A stretch of 61,072 nt of DNA from Pedobacter kyungheensis. Its GTDB lineage: Bacteria; Bacteroidota; Bacteroidia; Sphingobacteriales; Sphingobacteriaceae. The notes under the pieces were generated by a model. That model was not told the DNA's origin. It did no database searches and saw nothing but the letters and a program-made list of their open reading frames with translations. Location: assembly GCF_000812965.1 (NCBI RefSeq), contig NZ_JSYN01000042.1:1-61072 (forward strand). Direction: 5' to 3'. Position 1 is the stretch's first letter. Every line of letters begins with the position of its first letter. Below, piece by piece: positions 44,361-53,730 of the stretch. Position numbers and translations under genes: made by a program.

Positions 44361-47300
44361 TTAGTGTGTTTTTACTTGTTGGTTACGTTTTGCTAAAACT
44401 GCTTTGTATTCTTTAGGGAATACTTTTACAAAATGCGCTGATTGTGTTTTCCAATCGCTTAAGATAAACTCAGCTACTTTACTGTCTGTTAAGCGAATAT
44501 GCGACTTAAGTAAAGCTAAAATACGCTCTTCATCTTCAGCTTGTAACGGATCTAAATCAACCATTTCTTTATTGCATTTGCGGGCAAAAGTTCCGTTTGC
44601 ATCGTAAATCCACGCTACACCACCGCTCATACCTGCAGCAAAGTTACTTCCGGTATCACCAAGAATTAACACCTCACCACCAGTCATGTACTCGCAACCG
44701 TGATCGCCAACTCCTTCTACAACGGCGGTTGCACCAGAGTTACGTACAGCAAAACGTTCACCAGCTTTACCACGTGCAAACAACTCGCCCGAAGTAGCAC
44801 CATAAAGCGCAACGTTACCAATAATGATATTTTGCTCAGGTACAAAAGTCGAATTAGCGAAAGGATAAACTGCTAATCTCGCACCCGATAATCCTTTACC
44901 TACGTAATCGTTAGCCTCACCTTCAAGCGATAAAGTAACCCCACGGGTACTGAATGCACCAAAACTTTGTCCGGCAGAACCTACAAACTTAAAGTTAATG
45001 GTATCAGGCGGCAAACCTGCGCTTAAATGTACTTTAGAGATTTCGTTAGATAACATGGTACCTAAAGAACGGTCGGTATTTTTAACTTCGAAACTTGCAA
45101 AAACAGGTTCGTTATTATCAATAGCCGATTGTGCAGCGGCGATTAGTTTATGATCTAAAACGTGATCCAAGCCATGATCCTGCGCTTCAGTATTAAATAA
45201 AGGCAAGCCATTTTCTTCTGCTTTAAATAAAATAGGCGACAAATCAAGGTGTTTCAATTTCCAGTCGCTTGCAGGCAATTCACGTACCTTTAAAATATCA
45301 GCCTGACCAATCATTTCGTGAATGGTTCTGAAACCTAATTCAGCCATAATCTCACGTAACTCCTCAGCAAGAAAATAGAATAGGTTTACAACGTGATCTG
45401 CATCACCGGTAAATAATTTCCTTAATTCAGGATCCTGCGTAGCTACACCAACCGGACAAGTGTTCAGGTGGCATTTACGCATCATGATACAGCCAGAAGT
45501 AACCAATGCAGCAGTAGCTACACCCCACTCTTCAGCTCCTAGTAATGCTGCAATAGCAATATCTCTACCTGTTTTTAGCTGACCATCTGTTTGCAAAATG
45601 ATCCGGTTACGTAATTTGTTTTTAACCAAAGTCTGGTGTGCTTCTGCCAAACCAAGTTCCCAAGGTAAACCAGCGTGCTGGATAGAGGTTAACGGCGAAG
45701 CACCAGTACCACCATCAAAACCTGATACCAGAATTACATCAGCGTGTGCTTTAGCCACACCCGCTGCAATTGTACCAACACCTGCTTTAGACACCAGTTT
45801 AACGTTGATCCTGGCTGCCCGGTTGGCATTTTTCAGGTCGTAAATTAACTGGGCTAAATCCTCAATCGAGTAAATATCGTGGTGTGGAGGAGGCGAAATT
45901 AAACCTACACCTGGGGTAGAGTGACGAACTTTTGCAATCCAGTCGTCTACCTTGTGACCAGGTAACTGACCACCTTCACCCGGTTTTGCACCCTGAGCCA
46001 TTTTAATCTGCAACTCATCAGCATTGGTTAAGTAATAACTAGTTACCCCAAAACGGGCAGATGCTACTTGTTTAATAGCCGAACGCATACTATCGCCATT
46101 TGGCAATTTAGTATAACGCATCTCATCTTCACCACCCTCACCTGTATTGCTCTTTCCGCCAATGCGGTTCATGGCAATAGCTAAAGTAGAGTGTGCCTCG
46201 TGCGAGATCGATCCGAACGACATTGCCCCTGTTGCAAATCTCTTTAAGATTGCCTCAGTAGATTCAACTTCATTTAAAGGAACCGCCGGACGGCTATAAT
46301 TAAACTCAAACAAACCTCTGATGGTATAAGCCTGTTGTGTTTGCTCATTTACCAGTTTAGAATATTGTTTAAAAATGTTGTAATCATTTTTACGCGTTGC
46401 ATTTTGCAACAAGTGGATGGTTTGCGGATTAAACAAATGCGCTTCACCTCTGCGACGGTATTTATAGGTACCACCGGCAGGCAATAAATTTTCGGTCTGC
46501 GTTGCAGGACCAAAACTGCGGTGATGTTTAATTAAGGTTTCTTTTGCAATTTCATCTAAACCTAAACCACCAATACGCGAAACCGCACCAGTGAAATAAG
46601 TATTAACTACCTGTTTGTTTAAACCTAAAATTTCGAAAATCTGCGCACCCTGGTATGATTGCAAGGTTGAGATTCCCATTTTAGAGAAGATTTTTAACAA
46701 ACCACTGTTTACGGCGTAGATATAATTTTTAGTCAGTTGCTCTGCAGATAAGCCCGATTCTTCCTGGAAACCGCCGATGGTTTCTAATGCCAGATAAGGG
46801 TTAATTGCAGTAACACCAAAGCCCAATAAAGTAGCAAAATGGTGTACTTCCCAAATGTCACCAGCCTCGATAACGATACCCACAGCACCACGGTAACCTT
46901 TACGGATTAAGTGATGGTGTACCGCAGAAACTGCTAACAACGAAGGCATTGCAGCATGCTCAGAATCGATAGCCCTGTCGCTTAATACAATTACCTGGAA
47001 ACCATCTTCAACTGCATCAACAGCATAACGACATAAGCGGTCTAAAGCTTTCGACATAGCACCCGGCTTGCCATCAGCCCTGAAATAAGTTTGTAAAGTT
47101 TTAGCCTGGAAAACACCGGTATCGATACTTCTCAGTTTTTCTAATTCCTGATTGGTTAAAATTGGGTGTTTAATGGCTACACAGTGTGCCTGACGAGGGT
47201 TCTCATCTAACAAGTTACCATTGCTACCCATAAAACTAGCTAAACTCATTACTACTTTTTCCCTAATCGGATCGATAGGCGGATTGGTAACCTGAGCAAA

Positions 47301-48860
47301 AAGCTGCTTAAAGTATGACGATAAATGTTGCGGACGTTGTGATAAAATAGCAAGCGGCGTATCGGTACCCATCGAACCAATAGGCTCTTTACCTTCAATA
47401 GCCATTGGTTTAAGCAAAAGATCTACATCTTCCCTGCTGTAACCAAAAACCTGCTGATATTTAAAAATAGACTCTGCCGATAAGCCGGTAAACATTAAAC
47501 GCGGCTCGGGCAACTCTTCTAAACGGATCTGATATTGATTAATCCAGTCTGCATACGGACTTCCGCCGCAAACCTGTGTTTTAATTTCCTCATCACTGAT
47601 GATGCGCCCCTGCTCCATATCCACTACGAACATTTTACCAGGAGTTAAACGGCCTTTTTCGATAATGGTACTTTGATCAATAGCTAATGCACCAGCCTCA
47701 GAACCCATAATTACACGGTCATCAGAAGTGATGGCGTAACGGGAAGGACGTAAACCGTTACGATCTAAAGTAGCTCCAATTAATTTACCATCGGTAAAAG
47801 CAATTGCCGCTGGTCCATCCCATGGCTCCATTAATGTTGCGTGGAATTCGTAGAAGGCTTTTTTAACCGGATCCATATCATCGTTACCATCCCATGCTTC
47901 AGGCACTAACATCATTAAAACATGAGGCAAGGTTCTGCCAGCGTGAAATAACAATTCGATTACGTTATCCAAACAACCAGAATCAGAGTTGGTTTCATCA
48001 ATAACAGGTAAAAGCATATCCAGCTCTTCAGGCGTAAAATGCGAAGAAGCCAGTGATTTAACACCTGCCCTGAACCAGTTTAAATTTCCTTGTAAGGTAT
48101 TAATCTCTCCGTTATGTGCGATAAAACGGAAAGGTTGTGCCAGTCTCCACGACGGGAATGTATTGGTTGCGAAACGTGAGTGCACCAAACCTAAGGCCGA
48201 AACCACACGTTTATCGCTTAAATCACTAAAATAAGTACGAACTTGCAAAGAAGTAAGCTGACCTTTATATATAATAGTTTGCGCAGATAACGAAACAATA
48301 TAAAAATCTTTACCGCCATGTACGGTATTCACAATCAGCTTAATCAGGTAATTCTTGAAAATATAAAGCTTACGCTCAAAATCTGCACCTGGCGCCACAT
48401 CATACGGACGGGCAATAAATACCTGCTCTATTTCCGGCTCAACAGAAAGCGCCATGCTACCTATATCTGTTGTATTTACATCAACCTTTCTGAAACCTAA
48501 AATCTCCAGGCCAAGTTTTTCTGCAGCACGGTAAATCAGCTCTCTGCACTCTTCTCTTGATCTGATATCTTTTGGCATAAATAACATACCCACACCATAG
48601 TTATTGGTTTCTGGTAAGCTAAAGCCAGCTTTTAAACATTCATCATAAAAAAATTCGTGAGGAATCTGAATCATAATCCCAGCGCCGTCGCCGGTATTCG
48701 GTTCTGCTCCACTTGCCCCTCTATGGTCTAGATTCTCTAAAATAGTAAGTGCATCGGAGATGATTTGATGCGATTTTCGCCCTTTCACATGTGCAACGAA
48801 CCCAATACCGCAGGCATCGTGTTCAAATTGCGCATCGTACAATCCACTGTTTGGTTCCAT
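44361..48860 (-). CDS. gltB: Glutamate synthase, large subunit
   Basis: A 1,499-residue GltB. A short propeptide (MEPNSGLYDAQFEHDA) precedes Cys 17 of CGIGFVAHVKGRKSHQ, which becomes the N-terminal nucleophile of the class II glutaminase after cleavage. Then come the central domain, the FMN-binding synthase barrel (PGEGGQLPGHKVDDWIAKVR; VSGFDGGTGASPLTS; QTDGQLKTGRDIAIAALLGA) with the 3Fe-4S cysteines in CIMMRKCHLNTCPVG, and a C-terminal beta-helix (GDTGSNFAAGMSGGVAWIYD). It hydrolyses glutamine and transfers ammonia to 2-oxoglutarate. It heads the gltBD operon. Confidence 0.97.
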   Translation of the reverse strand: MEPNSGLYDAQFEHDACGIGFVAHVKGRKSHQIISDALTILENLDHRGASGAEPNTGDGAGIMIQIPHEFFYDECLKAGFSLPETNNYGVGMLFMPKDIRSREECRELIYRAAEKLGLEILGFRKVDVNTTDIGSMALSVEPEIEQVFIARPYDVAPGADFERKLYIFKNYLIKLIVNTVHGGKDFYIVSLSAQTIIYKGQLTSLQVRTYFSDLSDKRVVSALGLVHSRFATNTFPSWRLAQPFRFIAHNGEINTLQGNLNWFRAGVKSLASSHFTPEELDMLLPVIDETNSDSGCLDNVIELLFHAGRTLPHVLMMLVPEAWDGNDDMDPVKKAFYEFHATLMEPWDGPAAIAFTDGKLIGATLDRNGLRPSRYAITSDDRVIMGSEAGALAIDQSTIIEKGRLTPGKMFVVDMEQGRIISDEEIKTQVCGGSPYADWINQYQIRLEELPEPRLMFTGLSAESIFKYQQVFGYSREDVDLLLKPMAIEGKEPIGSMGTDTPLAILSQRPQHLSSYFKQLFAQVTNPPIDPIREKVVMSLASFMGSNGNLLDENPRQAHCVAIKHPILTNQELEKLRSIDTGVFQAKTLQTYFRADGKPGAMSKALDRLCRYAVDAVEDGFQVIVLSDRAIDSEHAAMPSLLAVSAVHHHLIRKGYRGAVGIVIEAGDIWEVHHFATLLGFGVTAINPYLALETIGGFQEESGLSAEQLTKNYIYAVNSGLLKIFSKMGISTLQSYQGAQIFEILGLNKQVVNTYFTGAVSRIGGLGLDEIAKETLIKHHRSFGPATQTENLLPAGGTYKYRRRGEAHLFNPQTIHLLQNATRKNDYNIFKQYSKLVNEQTQQAYTIRGLFEFNYSRPAVPLNEVESTEAILKRFATGAMSFGSISHEAHSTLAIAMNRIGGKSNTGEGGEDEMRYTKLPNGDSMRSAIKQVASARFGVTSYYLTNADELQIKMAQGAKPGEGGQLPGHKVDDWIAKVRHSTPGVGLISPPPHHDIYSIEDLAQLIYDLKNANRAARINVKLVSKAGVGTIAAGVAKAHADVILVSGFDGGTGASPLTSIQHAGLPWELGLAEAHQTLVKNKLRNRIILQTDGQLKTGRDIAIAALLGAEEWGVATAALVTSGCIMMRKCHLNTCPVGVATQDPELRKLFTGDADHVVNLFYFLAEELREIMAELGFRTIHEMIGQADILKVRELPASDWKLKHLDLSPILFKAEENGLPLFNTEAQDHGLDHVLDHKLIAAAQSAIDNNEPVFASFEVKNTDRSLGTMLSNEISKVHLSAGLPPDTINFKFVGSAGQSFGAFSTRGVTLSLEGEANDYVGKGLSGARLAVYPFANSTFVPEQNIIIGNVALYGATSGELFARGKAGERFAVRNSGATAVVEGVGDHGCEYMTGGEVLILGDTGSNFAAGMSGGVAWIYDANGTFARKCNKEMVDLDPLQAEDEERILALLKSHIRLTDSKVAEFILSDWKTQSAHFVKVFPKEYKAVLAKRNQQVKTH

Positions 48861-49269
48861 TCTTTGCTCGTTAGTTGTTAGTGTATAGGAAACACTAAGA
48901 TATAAAAAATTTCCGGTAAATTACAGAGTTGACATAATTTTTTGAAAAATTTTATCCCTTATTCAATTAAAAGGATTTAAATTAAAATATTTATAATTTA
49001 AACTATATATAATTACAAATATAATAATGATAAGATTGTACAATAAATAGGCTTTTTTTGATAAAATTAATCCTAAAACGATTTAATTAATACTTCATAT
49101 ATAAAAACAACACTTATATATAAACAATTAGGATGCTTTGCCCATATTTCCGCTTTTATATCGCTTACTTAAAAGTACGCATTTAAATTTTATTAATTTA
49201 CTAATCAGTCAGATAGCAATAATCTACAAAAAATTAAAGAAATGGGTTTTGCAAAACAACTTCTTTTTC
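48861..49269. other. Gene-free spacer upstream of gltB
   Basis: A very AT-rich 409-bp stretch that must carry the gltB promoter (minus strand) and the upstream part of the SRP RNA promoter. I see no gene. An 88-codon open frame here continues through the SRP RNA and is not a real gene. Confidence 0.6.
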
Positions 49270-49277
49270 TACCTTTG
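49270..49277 (+). promoter_or_regulatory. -7 element of the SRP RNA gene
   Basis: TACCTTTG is a perfect TAnnTTTG match, with TTTG at 49244-49247 about 22 bp upstream as a possible -33 element. Confidence 0.7.
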
Positions 49278-49280
49278 TGG

Positions 49281-49386
49281 CCGGGCAAGTCTTTTACGAC
49301 CAGCTCCCTTTGAACTCCCCCAGGATGGGAACATAGCAAGGGTAGAAGGTTGTAGCGGTGCGATAGAAGGTGCTTGCCCTTTTTTT
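49281..49386 (+). ncRNA. ffs: Small SRP RNA (4.5S), bacterial
   Basis: About 100 nt. The ends pair (GGGCAAG at 49283-49289 with CTTGCCC at 49373-49379) and a T run at 49380-49386 terminates it. The apical part has the SRP-like helix GAACTCCCCCAGGATGGGAA followed by CATAGCAAGGGT, corresponding to the Ffh-binding internal loops (GGAA and AGCA elements). It joins Ffh in the signal recognition particle for co-translational membrane targeting. A perfect promoter element lies directly upstream. Called by eye, without a covariance model. Confidence 0.85.
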
Positions 49387-49395
49387 ACCCCCTTA

Positions 49396-49413
49396 ATCCC
49401 CTGAAGGGGGGAT
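49396..49413. terminator. Second hairpin after SRP RNA
   Basis: ATCCCCT/AGGGGGGAT pair around GA. Part of the gap before the transaldolase gene; its role is uncertain. Confidence 0.4.
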
Positions 49414-49473
49414 ACTAAATTCTTCAGGGCTTCTAACAGCAGAACCTAATAATCACTTTAAGAATTTATAAAC

Positions 49474-50133
49474 ATGAAATTTTTTATTGACACCGCGAAT
49501 CTTGATCAAATCAAAGAAGCGCAAGATCTTGGCATTTTAGATGGCGTAACTACCAACCCTAGCTTAATGGCTAAAGAAGGTATTACCGGCGATGAAAATG
49601 TAATTAACCACTACAAAGCTATCTGCGATATCGTTGATGATAACGTAAGTGCTGAAGTTATTTCGACCACTTTCGAAGAAATCATCAAAGAAGGTGAAGC
49701 ATTAGCAGCTTTAAACCCTAAAATTGTGGTTAAAGTTCCGATGATTAAAGACGGTGTTAAAGCCATCAAATATTTCTCATCAAAAGGAATTAAAACCAAC
49801 TGTACTTTAATTTTCTCTGCTGGTCAGGCTTTATTGGCTGCAAAAGCCGGAGCAACTTATGTATCTCCTTTCTTAGGTCGTTTAGATGATATTTCGAGCG
49901 ACGGCTTGGTTTTAATCGAAGATATCAGAACTATTTTTGATAACTACGGTTACGAAACACAAATCTTGGCAGCATCAATCCGCGGACCATTGCACATTGT
50001 AAACTGCGCTAAATTAGGTGCCGATGTAATTACAGCTCCTTTAGCTGCAATTGTAGGTTTATTAAAACACCCGTTAACTGATACTGGTTTAGCTACTTTC
50101 TTAGCCGATCACGCTAAAGCGGCAGGTAAATAA
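49474..50133 (+). CDS. Transaldolase, short FSA-like type
   Basis: A 219-residue short-type (class 3B) transaldolase/fructose-6-phosphate aldolase. The Schiff-base Lys is in IVVKVPM (about residue 89); others are MKFFIDTANLDQIKEAQDLG, GVTTNPSLMAKEG, NCTLIFSAGQALLAAKAGA and VSPFLGRLDD. It transfers dihydroxyacetone units in the non-oxidative pentose phosphate pathway. Short proteins of this type usually have true transaldolase activity, but FSA activity cannot be excluded without the Gln/Glu discriminating residue. It is transcribed alone. Confidence 0.93.
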   Translation: MKFFIDTANLDQIKEAQDLGILDGVTTNPSLMAKEGITGDENVINHYKAICDIVDDNVSAEVISTTFEEIIKEGEALAALNPKIVVKVPMIKDGVKAIKYFSSKGIKTNCTLIFSAGQALLAAKAGATYVSPFLGRLDDISSDGLVLIEDIRTIFDNYGYETQILAASIRGPLHIVNCAKLGADVITAPLAAIVGLLKHPLTDTGLATFLADHAKAAGK

Positions 50134-50184
50134 GTTTGGAGTCTGGAGATCTGAGTTCAGAGTCAAAACCCATACCCTAAAAAT

Positions 50185-50234
50185 AAAGTCCTGAGTCTTG
50201 AGTCGGTTTTCGACTTAAAGCTCAGGACTTTTTC
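50185..50234. terminator. Bidirectional terminator, transaldolase/gmhB
   Basis: AAAGTCCTGAG and CTCAGGACTTT are perfect arms, with an inner AGTCG/CGACT stem and T runs outside. It serves both converging genes. Confidence 0.9.
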
Positions 50235-50293
50235 GTTATTAAATGAATATATAAGGATTAGGCTGTTCCAAACTCCCAACCTAAAACTCCAAA

Positions 50294-50800
50294 CTAAACC
50301 AAAGACTCACGACTAAGGACTTCTTTAACCTGCTCGTAATTAATCTGCTCATCCGGTTCAATCAGAATGCCCTTCACTCCTGCTCCATTAGCGGCTTCTA
50401 CATCACGTGGTTTATCGCCAATCATAACCGATTGTTTTGGGTCAATATCGTACATATCGATAGCATCCAGAATCATACCTGAAGCTGGTTTACGGCATTT
50501 GCATTCGCCACCTACCGTTGGGTGATGCGGGCAATAGTAGAAACCTGCAATATCGGCTCCTTTAGCTACAAAAGCATTGCGCAACATCTGGTGCATAATG
50601 GCCAGCTCCTGCTCGCTGTAGCGCTTTAAGGCAATACCACCCTGATTGGTGATCACTATTAAAAGGTAACCTTCGTCAAAAAAGCGTTTTAATACCGGAA
50701 TCTGATAATCAAGGATTTTAAAATCTTCAACGCGTGTAATGTAATCGTGTATTTCGTGGTTAAGCACGCCGTCACGGTCGAGAAAAATAGCTTTATTCAT
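50294..50800 (-). CDS. gmhB: D-glycero-D-manno-heptose-1,7-bisphosphate 7-phosphatase
   Basis: A 168-residue HAD-IIIA phosphatase. Motif I is FLDRDGVLNHE (Asp nucleophile about residue 8), motif II VITNQGG, and MIGDKPRDVEAANGAG the acid/phosphate end. The zinc ligands are in CPHHPTVGGECKCRKPASGM (near residues 94-113), typical of GmhB. It removes the 7-phosphate during ADP-heptose synthesis for LPS core. It could also be a histidinol-phosphatase-like relative. No other heptose genes are nearby. Confidence 0.88.
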   Translation of the reverse strand: MNKAIFLDRDGVLNHEIHDYITRVEDFKILDYQIPVLKRFFDEGYLLIVITNQGGIALKRYSEQELAIMHQMLRNAFVAKGADIAGFYYCPHHPTVGGECKCRKPASGMILDAIDMYDIDPKQSVMIGDKPRDVEAANGAGVKGILIEPDEQINYEQVKEVLSRESLV

Positions 50801-50915
50801 TATTGGTTTTAGTATCGGGATTTAGTTTTAGTATCAAGATTTGAGTATCAAGGTTTGAAATAAGGCCTGATACTGTTATAATTTGGGCAAAATAACTGAA
50901 AATAAAGGACAAAAG

Positions 50916-50943
50916 AAAGCCCAATCTTCTCAGACCGGGCTTC
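50916..50943. terminator. Terminator of the sugar transporter gene
   Basis: AAGCCC and GGGCTT arms around a 14-base loop, ending in T-rich sequence for the minus strand. Confidence 0.6.
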
Positions 50944-50966
50944 TCATAAAATTTATTTGGTTTGGG

Positions 50967-52253
50967 TTATTTTATATTTAATCCGGCTTTATGTCCTTTT
51001 ATTGCGAAATAAAGAATATACAAATAACAAGGCAATACCGTTAAAAGATAAGCCAGCTGAAAGTGAATATGTAATTTTTCATTCAGGAAAGCATATAATA
51101 AAGGCATTAAAGCCCCACCTGCAATACCCATAATCATAATAGCCGAACCTATTTTGGTAAATTTACCCAAATGGCTAATGCCTAGCGGGAAAATTGCCGG
51201 CCACATTAACGAGTTAGCCAAACCTAGCAGTGCCACAAAGATAACGGCGAACCAGGTAGATATCGCGAAAGATAAAATGGCAAAGGCGATACCTAAAATA
51301 GCACAAATCCGCAATGCTTTTTGCTGTGAAATGTATTTTGGAATGGCAATAATCCCTACAATATAACCGATTAACATACTAAAAAGGGTAATAGATGTTA
51401 ATTTTCCGCTGATTTCGGGGCTAATCCCTAACTCACGACCGTAAATCCCGATAATATCTCCGGCCATTACCTCAGCACCTACATATACAAAAATACACAG
51501 GGCACCTAAAAACAAGTGTGGAAACTGGAAAATGCTTTTGTGCTTTACCACTTCGCCTTTGGTTTCGTCAACCACATCTTCTTCAACCTCTACTTCAGGT
51601 AAATCGGTAAATTTAATTACTACAGCAAAAAGACAAAAAACAATGGCCAGTACAATATAAGGCATGTTAACACGGCCTAAAACCTCGTTCAATAACTGTT
51701 CGTGTGCTGCACCTGTTGCAGCCTGGATCTGTTTTTCAACCTCCGAAGCATTTTTCAAGAACAGACTACCCATAATCAAAGGCACAATCATACCTGCAAA
51801 TTTATTGCAGATACCCGCCATGCTGATCCTTTTTGCAGCACTTTCTATTGGGCCAATAATGGTTAAATATGGGTTAGAAGCCGTTTGAAGCAAAGCTAAA
51901 GCCGCTCCCTGAACAAAAATACCGGTTAAGAAAAGACCGAAAGTACGGGTTTGAGCTGCCGGTATAAAGATTAGTGAACCTAAGCCCAAAATAACCAAAC
52001 CTAAAACAATTCCGTTTTTAAAACCTACTTTTTTAAGTATCCACGATGATGGTAAGGCTAAAAAGAAGTAAGCCATATACGAGGCAAAGGTTACAAAGAA
52101 TGCCTGTAAATTGGATAAGCCAAAAGATAACTTAAAGAAAGGAATTAAGGTTCCGTTTGCCCAGGTTACAAAGCCAAAAATAAAGAATAAGGCACATATA
52201 ATAATGAGCGGTTTTGGCCCCTGCGTTTGGCCTGGTTTTGTTGTTTGTTGCAT
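50967..52253 (-). CDS. Sugar MFS transporter, FucP family
   Basis: A 428-residue, 12-helix sugar:H+ symporter of the FucP/GluP type. Family marks are FVTWANGTLIPFFKLSFGLS, FFVTFASYMAYFFLALPSSW, LLQTASNPYLTIIGP and ANSLMWPAIFPLGISHLGKF. A central cytoplasmic loop (EVEVEEDVVDETKGEVVKHK) joins the halves. Substrate is uncertain: fucose, glucose/galactose or a related sugar. A CAAACGTTTG operator lies 65 bp upstream of its start, so it is probably controlled by the LacI protein at 21804. Confidence 0.92.
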   Translation of the reverse strand: MQQTTKPGQTQGPKPLIIICALFFIFGFVTWANGTLIPFFKLSFGLSNLQAFFVTFASYMAYFFLALPSSWILKKVGFKNGIVLGLVILGLGSLIFIPAAQTRTFGLFLTGIFVQGAALALLQTASNPYLTIIGPIESAAKRISMAGICNKFAGMIVPLIMGSLFLKNASEVEKQIQAATGAAHEQLLNEVLGRVNMPYIVLAIVFCLFAVVIKFTDLPEVEVEEDVVDETKGEVVKHKSIFQFPHLFLGALCIFVYVGAEVMAGDIIGIYGRELGISPEISGKLTSITLFSMLIGYIVGIIAIPKYISQQKALRICAILGIAFAILSFAISTWFAVIFVALLGLANSLMWPAIFPLGISHLGKFTKIGSAIMIMGIAGGALMPLLYAFLNEKLHIHFQLAYLLTVLPCYLYILYFAIKGHKAGLNIK

Positions 52254-52317
52254 AAATATTCGGTTCGGTTTAATTTGATTGTGCCAAACTAAACAAATAA
52301 TTCAATAATTTAGATAA

Positions 52318-52327
52318 CAAACGTTTG
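52318..52327 (-). promoter_or_regulatory. LacI-type operator before the sugar transporter
   Basis: Perfect CAAACGTTTG. Read on the minus strand it sits in ACGCAAACGTTTG, the same 13 bases that precede the lacI gene. It lies upstream of a possible weak -7 element (TTAGTTTG, about 52284-52291). Confidence 0.7.
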
Positions 52328-52355
52328 CGTGATTTTCAATTTAACAAGCTTCAGC

Positions 52356-53474
52356 TTAATTGGAGCTTACACACCTGAAACCGGTATGCTCAAGCCCGGT
52401 ATCTGCTGAAGTTTTCATCCTGGAAGTTACCCGGTAACCTTTGCAATAAGAAGCATTACACATAAACGAACCTCCCCTAACCACGCGCTTTGGAACCGTT
52501 GGCTCCATCGGGTCGTAACTATCGGCTGGTCCTTTTGGGTTATCGGTAATCCCCGAAAGTTTGGCATAATAATCCGGGCGGTACCAATCGCTGCACCACT
52601 CCCAAACATTACCAGCCATATCGTAAAGACCATATCCATTGGCTTTAAAGCGTTTTACCGCTGCAAGGCCATTGTAACCATCCCAATCGGTATTTTTTAC
52701 CGGGAAACTCCCCTGCCAGGTATTGGCTTTAGGCTTGCCTTTTTCTATGTCTTCGTTACCCCATGGGTATTTTTCATTTTTTAAACCTCCACGGGCTGCA
52801 AATTCCCATTCGGCTTCTGTGGGTAAGCGCTTACCCGACCATTTGCAGTAAGCCATGGCATCATCCCAGGAAATATGTACCACAGGATAATTCTCTTTGC
52901 CTTTAATACTGCTTTTAGGCCCATGTGGGTGTTTCCAATCTGCACCTTTAATCCATGCCCACCATTGCGAAGCATCGTTTAAGCTGGTAACGCTTTTCGG
53001 TTGATAAAAAACCAGCGAAGCAGCAACAAAAACGCTATCGGGTGGTTTAGGTGTTCCGGCAGGCAACTGCTTCTTCATTTCTTCCCAATCTGGTTTGCGC
53101 TCGGCGGTGGTTACATAACCCGTAGCATTTACAAATTCCTGAAAACTGGCATTGGTAACTTCGGTAACATCCATCCAAAAAGAAGCTACTTTAACCTGGT
53201 GTTGCGGATATTCGTCTTCCCTGCCCTCTTTATCGCCAGCCCCCATTGCAAACTCACCAGCAGGAATTAAAACCATCCCTTCATGACTCAATGCTTTACC
53301 GGCGAAACTGGAAGTATCTTTTACTGCGCCGAAACGGCTGGGCATATTTTTCTCGCACGAAGCCAGCGAATCTTGTTTGTGTTTGGCCTGTGCCGCTTCA
53401 TCAGATGAATTGGACTGGCAGGAAAATAAGCAGAGCGAAGGCAGGAAAAAGAGTAAACGGAAAGATTTGTGCAT
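52356..53474 (-). CDS. Formylglycine-generating enzyme family lipoprotein
   Basis: A 372-residue exported protein with lipobox LPSLCLFSC. The FGE-sulfatase domain covers about residues 60-370 (MVLIPAGEFAMGAGDKEGRE; VHISWDDAMAYCKWSGKRLP; GLYDMAGNVWEWCSDWY). The segment RGGSFMCNASYCKGYR contains both cysteines at the spacing of the copper-binding active site of aerobic FGE (human RGGSYMCHRSYC), so it is probably a genuine formylglycine-generating oxidase and not only a structural SUMF1-like protein. Its partner would be a sulfatase; none is in the window. It is transcribed alone. Confidence 0.85.
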   Translation of the reverse strand: MHKSFRLLFFLPSLCLFSCQSNSSDEAAQAKHKQDSLASCEKNMPSRFGAVKDTSSFAGKALSHEGMVLIPAGEFAMGAGDKEGREDEYPQHQVKVASFWMDVTEVTNASFQEFVNATGYVTTAERKPDWEEMKKQLPAGTPKPPDSVFVAASLVFYQPKSVTSLNDASQWWAWIKGADWKHPHGPKSSIKGKENYPVVHISWDDAMAYCKWSGKRLPTEAEWEFAARGGLKNEKYPWGNEDIEKGKPKANTWQGSFPVKNTDWDGYNGLAAVKRFKANGYGLYDMAGNVWEWCSDWYRPDYYAKLSGITDNPKGPADSYDPMEPTVPKRVVRGGSFMCNASYCKGYRVTSRMKTSADTGLEHTGFRCVSSN

Positions 53475-53586
53475 GTTGGGAATTAAATATTGAGCGATAA
53501 AAATATCAATTCTATTTAAAAAAGAGAAGGTAAATAATTAATTCACCTATAAATCAATACAGTTAGCAGTTTTAACGATTTTTTAT

Positions 53587-53617
53587 TTGCAGGAAATAGG
53601 TTAGAACCCTATATTTG
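53587..53617 (+). promoter_or_regulatory. tRNA-Lys promoter
   Basis: TTG at 53587-53589, a 20-bp spacer and TATATTTG at 53610-53617: the full TTG-N20-TAnnTTTG form, 40 bp before the tRNA. Confidence 0.82.
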
Positions 53618-53657
53618 CACCACTTTAAAGGAAACGGATAACGTTTTAAATAAAGAA

Positions 53658-53730
53658 GATTCCGTAGCTCAGCTGGTAGAGCATTACACTTTTAATGTAG
53701 TGGTCCTGGGTTCGAATCCCAGCGGGATCA
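53658..53730 (+). tRNA. tRNA-Lys (anticodon TTT)
   Basis: A 73-nt cloverleaf. Acceptor arms GATTCCG/CGGGATC pair with one G-T wobble; D arm GCTC...GAG; anticodon arm TTACA-CTTTTAA-TGTAG gives anticodon TTT; T arm CTGGG-TTCGAAT-CCCAG. The discriminator is A and CCA is not encoded. Its 3' half is the probable attachment site of the island that follows. Confidence 0.96.

Noticed and set aside
49138..49404. 88-codon plus-strand open frame
   Set aside because: It runs through the SRP RNA gene, has no family resemblance, and most of its length is structural RNA.
52305..52320. TTAGATAAC near the sugar transporter as a third copy of the small RNA
   Set aside because: Only nine bases match; no hairpins, GTACGAA loop or T run follow.
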